Positions 26,600 through 35,793 of a stretch of 64,000 bases of DNA are shown piece after piece. The translations under genes were made by a program, and so were the position numbers. The stretch is from Nocardioides alcanivorans (lineage in GTDB: Bacteria > Actinomycetota > Actinomycetes > Propionibacteriales > Nocardioidaceae). Where the stretch lies: assembly GCF_021555175.1 (NCBI RefSeq), contig NZ_JAKGRW010000015.1:124001-188000 (forward strand), given 5' to 3'. Within the stretch, counting starts at the first letter, position 1. Every line of letters starts with the position of its first letter. The notes beneath the pieces are model-generated. The model was not told the origin of the DNA. It ran no database searches and saw nothing but the letters and a program-made list of their open reading frames with translations.

Positions 26600-27637
26600 T
26601 CAGTTGCGCGCGCCCAGCTCTTCCCGGATCCGGCGCAGGTCCTCCATCAGGGACCCGACCAGGATCCACCGCATTCCCTTCGGCGCGCTGAGACTCAACG
26701 GCGCGGTCAGGGCGGGTGATGTCTCGGTGAACGTCGTGTAGGGATCGGCCAGCGTGAGGCGCAGCTGACGGCGGGTGTCGTGTGCCGCACGTCGCAACTC
26801 CTCGGCGATCCCACGTACGGCGGGCTCGGAGCTCACCTCGTCGTCGTACTGGTCGACGTACGCACGTGTCATTCCGAGCACCTGCGTCACGATCAGCCGG
26901 AAGTTGTCGACACTCTGCCGTAGTGCGGCCAGGTCGTCTCGATGGTGGCGCCCTCGAGGGTTGAGGGCCAGCGAGTCCTCCGCTGCGTCCAATGCCTCGT
27001 CGGCTGCATCACGCAACGGGTGCAGCAGCCGCGCCGACTCCATCAGCTCCTGCAGCTCCTGCGCCGTGTGTCGGCTCTGGAGGGCCCGCGCCAACCGCTC
27101 GAGCGAAGCAGCGATCCCCTCCCCCAGATCGTTCAGCGCGCGCCGAGCAGGGTTGAGCGCGACCGGGGGCACCAGCGCCAGGTGGACGATGATCCCGATG
27201 AACGCACCGATGAAGGTCTCCACCACACGGTCCACGGCGTACTCGGTGGTGGAGGCCCCTACCGCGAGCACCAACAACGCGCTGATGGCCACCTGGTTCG
27301 CGGACGCCGTGGTCATCCGCATCCCCCACGCCAGCCCCAAGGCCGCCACGACAGCGATCAGGACCACCCAGGGGTCGTCACCGAACGCGATGCCCAGGCC
27401 CGATGCCAGGGTGACCCCTGCGATCACCCCGACGCTGCGCTCGACTCCCTTGGTGAGCGACTGGTTGAGGCTCGGTTGGACCACGAGCATGGCTGCGATC
27501 GCTGCGAAGACCGGCGGCGGACCGTCAGGGATGAGCAGACCAGCGATCACCCACGCAAGCATCGTGGCCAGCGCCGTCTTCACCAGCTGGAGCAAGGGCG
27601 CTCGCTTGGTCGCGCGGAAGGCGGCCGTGAACTGCAT
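26600..27637 (-). CDS. FUSC-family membrane protein (aromatic-acid-exporter-like)
   Basis: 345 residues. The N-terminal half holds about six membrane helices (TMLAWVIAGLLIP, VFAAIAAMLVVQPS, SVGVIAGVTLASGLGI, VVLIAVVAALGLAWGM, VAISALLVLAVGAS and FIGAFIGIIVHLALVPP), with the P-P-P-V-F-A-A-I-A-A-x-x-x-V-Q-P pattern of FUSC/ArAE proteins. The C-terminal half is cytoplasmic and helical. Related proteins in Gram-negatives pump aromatic acids; the actinobacterial role is not settled. Single gene, convergent with the LLM gene. Confidence 0.8.
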   Translation of the reverse strand: MQFTAAFRATKRAPLLQLVKTALATMLAWVIAGLLIPDGPPPVFAAIAAMLVVQPSLNQSLTKGVERSVGVIAGVTLASGLGIAFGDDPWVVLIAVVAALGLAWGMRMTTASANQVAISALLVLAVGASTTEYAVDRVVETFIGAFIGIIVHLALVPPVALNPARRALNDLGEGIAASLERLARALQSRHTAQELQELMESARLLHPLRDAADEALDAAEDSLALNPRGRHHRDDLAALRQSVDNFRLIVTQVLGMTRAYVDQYDDEVSSEPAVRGIAEELRRAAHDTRRQLRLTLADPYTTFTETSPALTAPLSLSAPKGMRWILVGSLMEDLRRIREELGARN

Positions 27638-27663
27638 GGCCCCACACTAGGGCGCCCGTCGCC

Positions 27664-28164
27664 TCATGCGGTCGCGGTCTGCCACTCATTTCGCAGGATC
27701 GAGTACAGGTGGCCGTCACGGTAGCCGCCGTCACGCCACTGGGCACCACGCGTCGTACCTTCTCGGGTGAATCCGACCTTCTCGAGCGCCCGCTGCTCGG
27801 CGATGTTCTCCACGTCGGTGTGCGCTTCCACGCGGTTGACAGCAGTGTGCCGGAAGAACAGGTCAACCAGCTGTCGCTGAGCCGTTGTTCCCAGTCCACG
27901 CCCGCGAGCAGGTGCGCTGAGCCAGATGCCGATCATCGGGTTGCGGGACTGCACGTTCGGTCCCCATCGTTGCCACACCCAGCTCACGCTGCCCACGAGT
28001 CGTCCGCTGACGTCGACCACCGCAAAGCCGCCTTGGTCGTTCAGGTCAGGGGCGGGAACCGACAGACGGGGAGCACGCGGGCCGAAGTAGTCGAAGCCCA
28101 CGTCGTCCCCCGTCAGCAGGGGTAGGTCTTCCTCCGTCAGGGGCCGCAGCAGATCAGTCACCAC
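27664..28164 (-). CDS. GNAT-family N-acetyltransferase
   Basis: 166 residues. Acetyl-CoA-binding motif ARGRGLGTTAQRQLVD (R-x-x-G-x-G/A type), then NRVEAHTDVENIAEQRALEKVGFTREG-like order of the RimJ/RimL group, which acetylates protein N-termini or small amines; RGAQWRDGGYRDGHLYSIL completes the fold. Substrate not assignable. It lies 26 bp after FUSC in the order of transcription reversed, so it is transcribed first of the pair. Confidence 0.85.
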   Translation of the reverse strand: MVTDLLRPLTEEDLPLLTGDDVGFDYFGPRAPRLSVPAPDLNDQGGFAVVDVSGRLVGSVSWVWQRWGPNVQSRNPMIGIWLSAPARGRGLGTTAQRQLVDLFFRHTAVNRVEAHTDVENIAEQRALEKVGFTREGTTRGAQWRDGGYRDGHLYSILRNEWQTATA

Positions 28165-28397
28165 CCCAACCTACTGACGATTGGTTCGACAGCACGACTT
28201 GCTTGGCTCTACTACGCAGATGCCTGGCTGACTGCCACCCTCGCGGCCATCTGCGTGGCGTCCTTCCTGCGCTGGTGGACAGTGCAGGAGCGGGCCCAAC
28301 GCACCAGGGCTGAACAACCGTTGCGCGCCCATCCGTGACCGCGGCCTGTCCCGCACACCACGACAGGTCGAGGTACCGCCCTTCGTCGACCCGTCGA

Positions 28398-29225
28398 TCA
28401 GGCGATCTGCGCCAACAGCTCGCCATGCCAGATGGTGAACCAGGCATCAGGCGAGGTACTCCAAGCGCGCCAGTCGGCAGCGATCTGCGTCAGTTGGTGC
28501 GTGCTTGCCCCCTGCTCCCCTGCCTGCGTCGTGAAGACCGATGAGCTGTAACGCGTGGCTTGGCTCTCGCCCCACCACCTGCAGATCTCCGGGTCGGCAT
28601 AGGTCCAGGTCGACGAGGTGAACTGCGCATCGCCGAGACCTGCCGCGTTCGCCCACGCGCGGATCCGCCGGCCGGCATCAGGTTCAGCGCCGTTCGCACG
28701 AGCGACAGCTCGATAGAGCCCACGCCACGTCTCCAGACCCGGCAGCTCCGGATGCCAGGCCATGCCTGCGTAGTCCGCATCGCGGGCAGCCACCCAACCG
28801 CCGGGTTTGCAGACCCGCGCCATCTCCTTGAGAGCTGCCACTGGATCGGTCAGGTGTTGGAGCACTTGGTGGGCGTGCACGACGTCGAAGGAGTGGTCGT
28901 CGAACGGCAGGGCCATGACATCCCCCTGCTGGAACACCGTGCGAGTGTCCCCGCGACTCTCGGCGGCCTTGCGAGCCGCCTCCAACGGCGCCTCGACGTT
29001 CTCCACCCCGACGACCTGTCCCGGCGCGATGACCTCCGCGAGGTCGAGCGTGATGGTCCCCGGGCCGCAGCCCACGTCGAGCACCCGCATTCCGGCGTTC
29101 AGCACCGGAAGGAGGTACGCCGCGGAGTTCGCGGCACTGCGAGTGCCGTGAGAAGCCAAGGTCGCGGGCTCGTGCCCGTGTGTGTACCTGCGCCTGTGCC
29201 CGCTGTTCGAGACGTTTTGACTCAT
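28398..29225 (-). CDS. Class I SAM-dependent methyltransferase
   Basis: 275 residues. Motif I VLDVGCGPGTITLDLAE binds SAM; QQGDVMALPFDDHSFDVVHA and HQVLQHLTDPVAALKEMARV are motifs II/III of the UbiE-like group; CKPGGWVAARD is motif post-II. Such enzymes methylate quinones, sterols or other small molecules. The 233 bp between this gene and GNAT contain no gene that I can support. Substrate unknown. Confidence 0.85.
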   Translation of the reverse strand: MSQNVSNSGHRRRYTHGHEPATLASHGTRSAANSAAYLLPVLNAGMRVLDVGCGPGTITLDLAEVIAPGQVVGVENVEAPLEAARKAAESRGDTRTVFQQGDVMALPFDDHSFDVVHAHQVLQHLTDPVAALKEMARVCKPGGWVAARDADYAGMAWHPELPGLETWRGLYRAVARANGAEPDAGRRIRAWANAAGLGDAQFTSSTWTYADPEICRWWGESQATRYSSSVFTTQAGEQGASTHQLTQIAADWRAWSTSPDAWFTIWHGELLAQIA

Positions 29226-29672
29226 ATATCGAGACTAGGGCTTTGGTTGCGGTGTTGTCACGGTCGTGCTCAGATGCTGGAAAGTGCGTGGCCGAAGGCG
29301 TGCGCATCGCGGGCGAGGTGGCTCGGTTCCGTCCGGTCTTCAGCGGACGGGTCGTTGCAGGTTGTCGGGCAAAGTGGGCGCACCGCCTCGGAAGCAGTCG
29401 CCGTCGGCCGCAGCCAAGACGGCCTGTTTGCCGACGGCTGGGTTGGACGGCTCTTCTGTCGTTCCACTTCCCAGGAGCCCGCGGCGGGTGGAGGGCCTCT
29501 CAAGCCGTCGCCGTGTTGCCGGGGGCGTGGTGTCGGGGGTCCTTGCCAACCTGACTTCACCAGCCCAGCCACCCGGCCCCGGGGGTTCGACAAGACCACA
29601 GTGTCGGAGCCTCCTGAAACACTGACCACACCACGCCAACCACCCCGTCGGAACAGGTGAGGAGCAGCGAAG
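29226..29672. other. Non-coding stretch upstream of the DUF222 gene
   Basis: 447 bp without a convincing frame, RNA gene or repeat. The last 30 bp hold a good ribosome site (GGTGAGGAGCAGCGAAG) for the ATG at 29673. Promoters for the divergent methyltransferase and DUF222 genes should lie here; none is obvious. Confidence 0.4.
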
Positions 29673-31256
29673 ATGACCGGCATCTCAGCAGACACCCCAG
29701 CAGTCGACCTGCTGCAGGCTGCCGCCGAAACACTGCACCGACGCCGGCTCGAGGAAGTCGCCGAACTCGAAGTGCTCGCAGCCTGGGCTGACGTCCACTC
29801 CGGCGACGGCCCCGGATCCGGTCCGTTGATCCACCCCGGCGGGCAAGGAACACCCGGGGTGCAAGACCACGCCATGGGCGAGATCGCCCTGGCCCGCCAC
29901 ACCGGCGTGATGGCCACCATCAACGCCACCGCCGACGTCCTCGACCTACGCCACCGACTCCCGTCGACCTGGGCCAAAACCCAACACGCCGTCGTGGACG
30001 TGTGGGTGGTCCGCAAGATCGCCCGCCTCACCCGCCACCTCCCCCACACAGCAGTCGGACTGGTCGACACCGCCATCGCCCCCATCCTGGACCGCGAAGG
30101 CACCGGACGGATCCTCGACATCACCGCCGCCAAGATCATCGAAGCCGACCCCGACCTCCACCAGTCGCGTGTCGAAGCCGAGAAGAAGCGCCGCTACGTC
30201 AACCTCGGCCAAACCGACGAACACGGCCTACGCACGTTGATCGCCCGACTCGAGGCAGGGGACGCCACCTATGTGGAGGCCACCGTGGCCCGGGTCGCCG
30301 ACATCCTCAAAACCCGCCACGACAACCACACCCCCGACGAACTACGAGCCAAAGCACTCGGCTACCTCGCCCGCCCCGCCGAACTGTTGGCGTTGCTGAC
30401 CGCGAACACCGACCCCCACGGCAACCTCGACCCCCACCTCCCCCACGACCCCTGGAACCCCACCCCACCCACCGCACCCGAACCCACCGGACGCGACAAC
30501 GACTGTGAAGCCGAGCCCACCGACACAGGTGCAGGCGCAGGCGACAGTGCAGGTGCAGGTGCTCCGAGCGGCGACCAGCATGACCACAGCAGCCAGCAGC
30601 GGCCGTTGAACAAGGCGATCGCGTTCCCCGCCGACCTCCTCGACCGACTCACCGACGTCGACTGGAGCATCCTGCGGCCCAAGCACACCCTCTACGTCCA
30701 CCTCCACGAAACAGCCCTGCACGGCACCGTCGGCGTCGCCCGCATCGAAGGCCTCGGCGCCACGACCCTGACCCGACTCCACGGCCTCCTCGCCGGAGCA
30801 ACCGTGGTGGTCAAACCAGTGATCGACCTCCACGACAAGATCCGCGCCACCGCCTACGAACACCCCGAGTCGTTGAAGGAGCGAGTGCACCTCACCACCG
30901 GCGGCGACTACTGGCCCTGGGCCAACTCCACCAACCGACGACTCGACTACGACCACGTCCACCCCTACCAACCCGAAGGGGATGACAAGCAGACCGGCAG
31001 CCACAACTCCGGACCCCTCGGCAGGCGCCACCACCGCTACAAAACCCACGCCGGCTACCAGGCAGCACAGACCGGCCCGGGGGAATACGTGTGGACCACA
31101 CCCCACCACCAGGCATTTCTCGTCGACCACACCGGCAGCCAGCAGATCGACCCCGAGGTCGCCGAAGCACTCATCAACCGACCCCGACTGACCTGTAATC
31201 GGTTTCCCGGACGGTTTTGGTGTGGTGATCATGCCGCTGGTTGGGCGGCGGTGTGA
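29673..31256 (+). pseudogene. DUF222/HNH endonuclease domain protein (13E12-type), C-terminus split by IS insertions
   Basis: DUF222 spans about residues 20-390; the HNH region follows (LDYDHVHPYQPEG, then SGPLGRRHHRYKTHAGYQ), with D-H ... H-H-R present. Genuine coding stops at 31188; the last 23 residues shown come from the insertion sequence (TCNRFPGRFWCGDHAAGWAA). Removing two IS elements with one copy of each target duplication restores a frame through 32451-32521 and 33787-33807 that ends DPLNPFSHAA, 535 residues. The HNH core is upstream of the insertion, so activity may survive. The family is abundant and multicopy in actinobacteria and tied to mobile DNA. Confidence 0.85.
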
Positions 31257-32053
31257 AGGCGTTCGAACTCGACGGGTGACCTGTAGCCGAGTCCGGAGTG
31301 GCGTCGGACGGGGTTGTAGAAGGCCTCGATCCACTCGAACATCGCGTTCGCGAGCTCGGCTCGTGTGGTCCAGTAGCGGCGGTCCAACAGTTCGATCTGC
31401 ATCGATCCCCAAAACGACTCCATGAGTGCGTTGTCGTAGGCGCAGGCGACCTTGCCCATCGACCCCAGCAGACCGGCCTCGCGCAAGCGGTGGCCGAAGA
31501 GCCAAGAGGTGTACTGGGTGCCGCGGTCCGAGTGCAGGATCGTACCGACCGGCTTGCGCCGCAGCCTGGCCATCTCGAGGGCGTCCACGACCAGTTCGGT
31601 GCGCAGGTGGTCGGCGATCGACCAGCCCACGACCCGGCGGGAGTACACGTCGAGGACTGCGGCGCAGTAGACCCAGCCCTCACTGGTGCGGTGCTGGGTG
31701 ATGTCGGTGACCCACAACCGGTCCGGATGCTCAGCGGTGAACTGACGTTGCACGTGGTCGGGCCACGTCGCCTCAGACCGCTGCTGGTGGCGCCAGCGGC
31801 GGCGGTGGACACCGGACAGGCCGTGGCAGCGCATCAGCTTGGCGATGCGACGGCGACCAACCTGGTGGGAGCGGCCCAGCACCAGCTCGGCATGCACCCG
31901 CCGCACCCCGTAGGTGGCCCGGGCAGCGGCATGGACCTCGATGATCACGTCGAGCAGGTAGGCGTCCTCGACATCGCGCTTCGACGGCGGACGTCTGGCC
32001 CACTCGTAGTAGCCCGACGTCGAGACACCCAGGACCCGGCACGTCACCGCCAC
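31229..32053 (-). CDS. IS3-family transposase OrfB (element A)
   Basis: 274 residues from GTG 32053; the frame extends up to the end of orfA, so the true product is probably the OrfAB fusion made by -1 frameshift. HTH_21 (YYEWARRPPSKRDVED region), then the DDE integrase core: VTDITQH (first Asp), HSDRGTQYTS (second Asp) and NALMESFWGSMQIEL (Glu), and the tail FYNPVRRHSGLGYRSP. It cuts and joins IS ends. Confidence 0.9.
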   Translation of the reverse strand: MAVTCRVLGVSTSGYYEWARRPPSKRDVEDAYLLDVIIEVHAAARATYGVRRVHAELVLGRSHQVGRRRIAKLMRCHGLSGVHRRRWRHQQRSEATWPDHVQRQFTAEHPDRLWVTDITQHRTSEGWVYCAAVLDVYSRRVVGWSIADHLRTELVVDALEMARLRRKPVGTILHSDRGTQYTSWLFGHRLREAGLLGSMGKVACAYDNALMESFWGSMQIELLDRRYWTTRAELANAMFEWIEAFYNPVRRHSGLGYRSPVEFERLHTAAQPAA

Positions 32054-32094
32054 AGGGAACCCCTCGGCGGCAAGCTCACGAACGAGCCGGAAAC

Positions 32095-32382
32095 CTATTT
32101 TCCGAGCACGTTCTCCCGGGCGAAGTAGGCACTCGCCCGCTTCAAGATCTCGATCTCCATGGCCTGGGTGCGGTTCTCCCGACGCAAGCGGACCAGTTCG
32201 GCCCGCTCATCACTCGAGAGCCCCTCTCGTTTGCCCTCGTCGACGTCGGCCTGAGCCATCCAGCGACGCAAACCCGATTCAGCGATCCCCAGATCTCTCG
32301 CGATCTGTGCAATCGGCTTCTCCCGCAACCGGGCCAGCTCGACTGCACGACGACGGAACTCCGGGTCCTTGGGTGCCGGCAT
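32095..32382 (-). CDS. IS3-family OrfA (element A)
   Basis: 95 residues: HTH_Tnp_1 DNA-binding domain (EFRRRAVELARLREKPIAQI, ARDLGIAESGLRRWM) and a C-terminal leucine-zipper helix (ELVRLRRENRTQAMEIEILK). It ends ENVLGK-stop with an A4 run at 32098-32101 just before the stop; slipping back one base there enters the orfB frame, the usual IS3 programmed -1 frameshift. Confidence 0.88.
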   Translation of the reverse strand: MPAPKDPEFRRRAVELARLREKPIAQIARDLGIAESGLRRWMAQADVDEGKREGLSSDERAELVRLRRENRTQAMEIEILKRASAYFARENVLGK

Positions 32383-32450
32383 AACGGACTCCTCTCCGAG
32401 ACGATCATCGCCTCAACTTCGGTGTCCGGGAAACCGATTACAGGTCAGAC

Positions 32451-32521
32451 GGCACGAGCAGACACCGCAGCCGACACTGCATCCACCGCCACCCGACAAC
32501 GCACCACCCGACCCCCTCAAC
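32451..32521 (+). other. DUF222 C-terminal fragment between the two IS elements
   Basis: 71 bp left between IS A and IS B. Joined to 31188 after removing IS A it continues the DUF222 frame (RRHEQTPQPTLHPPPP, then DNAPPDPLN), a proline-rich tail. The last four bases (CAAC) are the left copy of the IS B target duplication. Confidence 0.8.
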
Positions 32522-32561
32522 GGAGCCTGACCCGGTTCTCCGGACACGGTTGGTGTGTTGA

Positions 32562-33431
32562 TCATGCCGCCGGTGTGGCGGCGGTGTGAAGGGCTTCGAA
32601 CTCGGCCGGGGCGTGCATGCCCAGGGAGGTGTGCCGGCGGCGCGGGTTGTACCAGGCCCCGATCCACTCGAAGATCGCTCTGCCGAGCTCGTCGATGGTC
32701 TCCCACGGCTGCTGGTCGAGCAGCTCGCGTTGCATGGTCGACCAGAACGACTCGATCATCGAGTTGTCCACCGACGAGGCGACCCGGCCCATGGATCCGA
32801 GCAGTCCGGCATCACGCAGCCGGTGCCCGAACACCCACGACGTGTACTGACTGCCCCTGTCGGAGTGCACGATGGTGCCCTCGGGACGTCGTCGCCAGGT
32901 CGCCATCTGCAACGCGTCGACGACGAGGTCTGATCGCATGTGGTCCGCGATCGACCAGCCCACGACGAGTCGGCTGAACACGTCCAGGACCGCGCAACAG
33001 TAGACCTTCCCGCCCCGGGTCGGATGCTCGGTGATGTCGGTGCACCACAGACGATCCGGCCCATCGGCGACGAACTTTCGTTGCACGAGGTCCTCATGGA
33101 CCGCCGCAGCTGGCTTGTGCCGCTTCTTCGGCCGATGGCTGATACCGGCCACCCGGAGCATCCGCATCAGCCTCGCGACCCGCTTGCGGCCGACCTTGAT
33201 GCCCATCCCGAGCCGGAGCTCTGCGTGGACCCGTGGGGAGCCATAGGACAGACGTGAAGCGTCGTGGATCGCGACGATCGTGTTCGCCAGATAGGCATCG
33301 GCGACATCGCGGTCCGAGGGCGGTCGCTTGGCCCACTCGTAGTAGCCCGACCTCGAGACCTTCAGCACCCGGCAGGACACCGCGACGTCGAACCCGTCCG
33401 CGGCCAGGTCCCTGACCAGCCGGTACCTCAT
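32562..33431 (-). CDS. IS3-family transposase OrfB (element B)
   Basis: 289 residues. HTH_21 segment, then DDE core: CTDITEHPT (first Asp), HSDRGSQYTSW (second Asp) and DNSMIESFWSTMQREL (Glu), and the tail YNPRRRHTSLGMHAPAEF. The ATG overlaps the orfA stop (ATGA), and an A4 run at 33431-33434 allows -1 slippage, so both separate OrfB and OrfAB fusion are possible. Confidence 0.9.
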   Translation of the reverse strand: MRYRLVRDLAADGFDVAVSCRVLKVSRSGYYEWAKRPPSDRDVADAYLANTIVAIHDASRLSYGSPRVHAELRLGMGIKVGRKRVARLMRMLRVAGISHRPKKRHKPAAAVHEDLVQRKFVADGPDRLWCTDITEHPTRGGKVYCCAVLDVFSRLVVGWSIADHMRSDLVVDALQMATWRRRPEGTIVHSDRGSQYTSWVFGHRLRDAGLLGSMGRVASSVDNSMIESFWSTMQRELLDQQPWETIDELGRAIFEWIGAWYNPRRRHTSLGMHAPAEFEALHTAATPAA

Positions 33432-33715
33432 TTTGGGAGCACGTTCTCCTTCGCGAACAGCGCTGCTGCCCGCTTGGTGATCTCCAGCTCCATCTCCAGA
33501 CGACGGTTCTCCCGACGCAACCTGACGAGCTCTTCGCGCTCGTTCGTCGACAGGCCTTCCCTCCGGCCGGTGTTGACATCGTCCTGGTCCATCCAGCGGC
33601 GCAGGCCGGACTCGCTAATCCCAAGCTCCTTGGCAACCTTCGCGACCGACGCGCCCGGCTGGCGGGCCAGGTCGATCGCCCTGCGGCGGAACTCCGGTGG
33701 GTGTGGTGCAGGCAT
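33428..33715 (-). CDS. IS3-family OrfA (element B)
   Basis: 95 residues: HTH_Tnp_1 (EFRRRAIDLARQPGASVAKV, AKELGISESGLRRWM) and a zipper helix (ELVRLRRENRRLEMELEITK), ending ENVLPK. Binds the terminal repeats and, fused to OrfB, forms the transposase. Confidence 0.88.
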   Translation of the reverse strand: MPAPHPPEFRRRAIDLARQPGASVAKVAKELGISESGLRRWMDQDDVNTGRREGLSTNEREELVRLRRENRRLEMELEITKRAAALFAKENVLPK

Positions 33716-33786
33716 CTACAGACTCCTCTCCTGCAACGATCATCGCTACAGATCAGGTGTCCGGGCTACCGGGTCAGGCTCCCAAC

Positions 33787-33807
33787 CCCTTCAGCCACGC
33801 AGCCTGA
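33787..33807 (+). other. Last 21 bp of the original DUF222 gene
   Basis: After the right copy of CAAC the bases encode PFSHAA-stop in the restored DUF222 frame. It shows that the gene was a single open frame before both insertions. Confidence 0.75.
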
Positions 33808-33823
33808 CCGGGCCACCGGAGGC

Positions 33824-33972
33824 TGGTCTCGACAAGCTCGACCAACGAGGATGGGCTCGACCAACGACAGCGGGCTCCACCAACGACAGCGGGCTCGACC
33901 AATGACAGGGCGACCTGGTCTCGACAAGCTCGACCAACGACAGCGCGACCTGGTCTCGACGGGCTCGACCGG
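33824..33972. repeat. Cluster of REP-like TGGTCTCGACAAGCTCGACC repeats
   Basis: Two near-identical copies of TGGTCTCGACAAGCTCGACC (33824 and 33916) and a variant (33951), with GGGCTCGACCAACGACAG-like units between them. Each copy is an imperfect palindrome. This sequence is a common dispersed intergenic repeat in Nocardioides-like and related actinobacteria. It lies just after IS B and before the antiporter promoter; it could act as terminator or be a mobile mini-repeat. Confidence 0.75.
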
Positions 33973-34041
33973 CGGGGGTGGGCTGGGCTGCTGGGCTGCG
34001 TGTATCGAGCGGGGGCTGCGGGAGGGCCCTAAACTCGCAAG

Positions 34042-35754
34042 GTGCATCACGAGTACCTCTACATGGCGGGCGGCGGCCTCGTCATCTCCATCCTGGCTCT
34101 CGCATTCTCTCGGCGGACGGGCGTTGCTGCTCCCCTGCTGCTCCTCGCGCTGGGGGTCCTGGCGAGCTTCATTCCCGGGATCCCTGCGGTTCACGTGTCG
34201 CCCGAGCTGATCCTCACCGGAGTCCTGCCACCGCTGCTCTATGCGTCAGCGGTGAACCTGCCGGTGATCGACGTCAGACGAAACTTCGCGATGATCACGT
34301 GGCTGGCCATGGTGCTCGTGGTCGTGGGAGCACTCCTGGTCGGCATCGTCGTGCACCTGGTCTTCGGCATCCCCCTCGCACTCGGGGTTGCGCTCGGTGC
34401 CGTGGTCAGCCCGACTGACGCCGTCGCAGCGACAGCCATCGGGCGCCGTCTCGGCCTGCCGCCACGAGTCATGTCGATCCTCGAGGGCGAGAGCCTCGTC
34501 AACGACGCATCCGCTCTCGTCGTACTCCGCTCCGCGCTCGCAGCGGCATCCGTGGGTACCTTCAGCCTCGGCGGCGCGGTCCTCGACTTCGGTTGGGCAG
34601 TCGCCGGCGCGATCCTCGTCGGCCTCGCCGCTGGATGGCTGACGGTGTTGGTCAGACAACGGCTGGCCGACCCGGTGCTCAACACCGCCATCTCCTTCGT
34701 CGTCCCCTTCGTGGCCTTCATGCCGGCCGAGGAGATCGGTGCCTCCGGCGTCCTCTCCGTCGTGGTGGCAGGTCTGGTGACGGGCCACGAAGCGAGCCGC
34801 CGCTTCACTGCCCGCGATCGCCAGATGGAGCACACGAACTGGATGACGATCTCCTTCCTCCTGGAGAACGCTGTCTTCCTCGTCATGGGCTTCGAGCTCA
34901 TGGACATCATCGACGCGGCCCGCGAGGAGTCGTCGGATCTTCGCATCGTCTCCCTCGTCGCGGTCGTCTTCGGGCTGCTCGTCGTGATCCGCTTCGTGGG
35001 CGTCGCGGGCCCGTTGTTGATGGACCGTCGGCTGCGGAGCGACCGCACCTCACGCCGCCGCGAACGCATCAAGACCGTCAAGCAGCGCCTCGATGAGTTC
35101 GACCCCGCCACGACACGCGAGATGGAGCGGCTCGACAAGGCGCGGCACTACGTACGCCGTCACTCGGCCGACGTCGCCTTTGCCCTGCGGGAACCCCTCA
35201 CCGGCAGATCCGGGTTGGTCCTGGCCTGGTCCGGCATGCGCGGTGTGGTGACCCTGGCCGCCGTCCAGACGATCCCGGTCGACGCCGACCACCGCAACAC
35301 CCTCGTCGTGGTCGCGGTGCTGGTTGCTGTCGTCTCCCTCATGCTGTTCGGGCTCACGCTTCCACCGATGATCCGTCGCCTGGACCTCCAAAGCACCGAT
35401 CCAGCCGAGAAGCAGGGCGACTTCTTCGCCCTCATGAAGCAGATGGCCGCAGCAACGACGGAGCAGTTGGGGCCCATGGAGGACCTGGAGATCGCCGGGG
35501 AACGTATCGACCCCGAGCTTGCGGAGTCCCTCAAGCATCGCTTCATGCCCATCCTCCTCGGACACATCCAGCATCTGCGCACGTCCAAGCCAGGTGCCCG
35601 CGAGCAGTCCCTTCTCGTCCAGCGCCTCTATCTCGACACCATGCGCGAAGCCCTGCTCGTCGAGCGTTCGATCGGCGCCTACACGAGCGAGACCTATCGG
35701 TCGGCCGAGGCACTGCTCGACCGTGAGGAGCAGCGTCTCAATGCCGGCATCTGA
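34042..35754 (+). CDS. Na+/H+ antiporter, CPA1 family
   Basis: 570 residues. Twelve or so membrane helices to about residue 445, then a 125-residue cytoplasmic tail. Family motifs: GAVVSPTDAVAATAIGRRLG and ILEGESLVNDASALVVLRSA (the ion-binding N-D pair is usual for CPA1), and AWSGMRGVVTLAA near the end of the membrane part. Exchanges Na+ or K+ for protons in pH/salt homeostasis. GTG 34042. A long charged loop (RRRERIKTVKQRLDEFDPAT) interrupts the helices, as in bacterial NhaP/YjcE-like members. Confidence 0.9.
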   Translation: MHHEYLYMAGGGLVISILALAFSRRTGVAAPLLLLALGVLASFIPGIPAVHVSPELILTGVLPPLLYASAVNLPVIDVRRNFAMITWLAMVLVVVGALLVGIVVHLVFGIPLALGVALGAVVSPTDAVAATAIGRRLGLPPRVMSILEGESLVNDASALVVLRSALAAASVGTFSLGGAVLDFGWAVAGAILVGLAAGWLTVLVRQRLADPVLNTAISFVVPFVAFMPAEEIGASGVLSVVVAGLVTGHEASRRFTARDRQMEHTNWMTISFLLENAVFLVMGFELMDIIDAAREESSDLRIVSLVAVVFGLLVVIRFVGVAGPLLMDRRLRSDRTSRRRERIKTVKQRLDEFDPATTREMERLDKARHYVRRHSADVAFALREPLTGRSGLVLAWSGMRGVVTLAAVQTIPVDADHRNTLVVVAVLVAVVSLMLFGLTLPPMIRRLDLQSTDPAEKQGDFFALMKQMAAATTEQLGPMEDLEIAGERIDPELAESLKHRFMPILLGHIQHLRTSKPGAREQSLLVQRLYLDTMREALLVERSIGAYTSETYRSAEALLDREEQRLNAGI

Positions 35755-35793
35755 GGTGCGCGGACACGACAACCACTCCCCTAGGGTCACGAC

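Larger units (their letters stand above)
31189..32447 (-). mobile_element. IS3-family insertion sequence A (1259 bp, complete)
   Basis: Terminal inverted repeats start TGACCTGTAATCGGTTTCCC and are identical over 24 bp at both ends (31189-31212 and 32424-32447). A 3-bp target duplication GAC flanks it (31186-31188 and 32448-32450). It carries orfA and orfB of the IS3 type, transcribed opposite to the interrupted DUF222 gene. The intact ends, duplication and open frames suggest recent, possibly active insertion. Confidence 0.92.
32522..33782 (-). mobile_element. IS3-family insertion sequence B (1261 bp, complete)
   Basis: Terminal repeats of 26 bp start GGAGCCTGACCCGGT and match at 23 positions (32522-32547 and 33757-33782). 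A 4-bp target duplication CAAC flanks it (32518-32521 and 33783-33786). Same gene order and orientation as element A but clearly different in sequence, so it is a separate element and not a copy of A. Confidence 0.92.

Noticed and set aside
29166..29230. Possible short RNA or tRNA near the AT-rich patch before the methyltransferase
   Set aside because: No cloverleaf or TTCGA-type T-loop could be built; the patch looks like a promoter.
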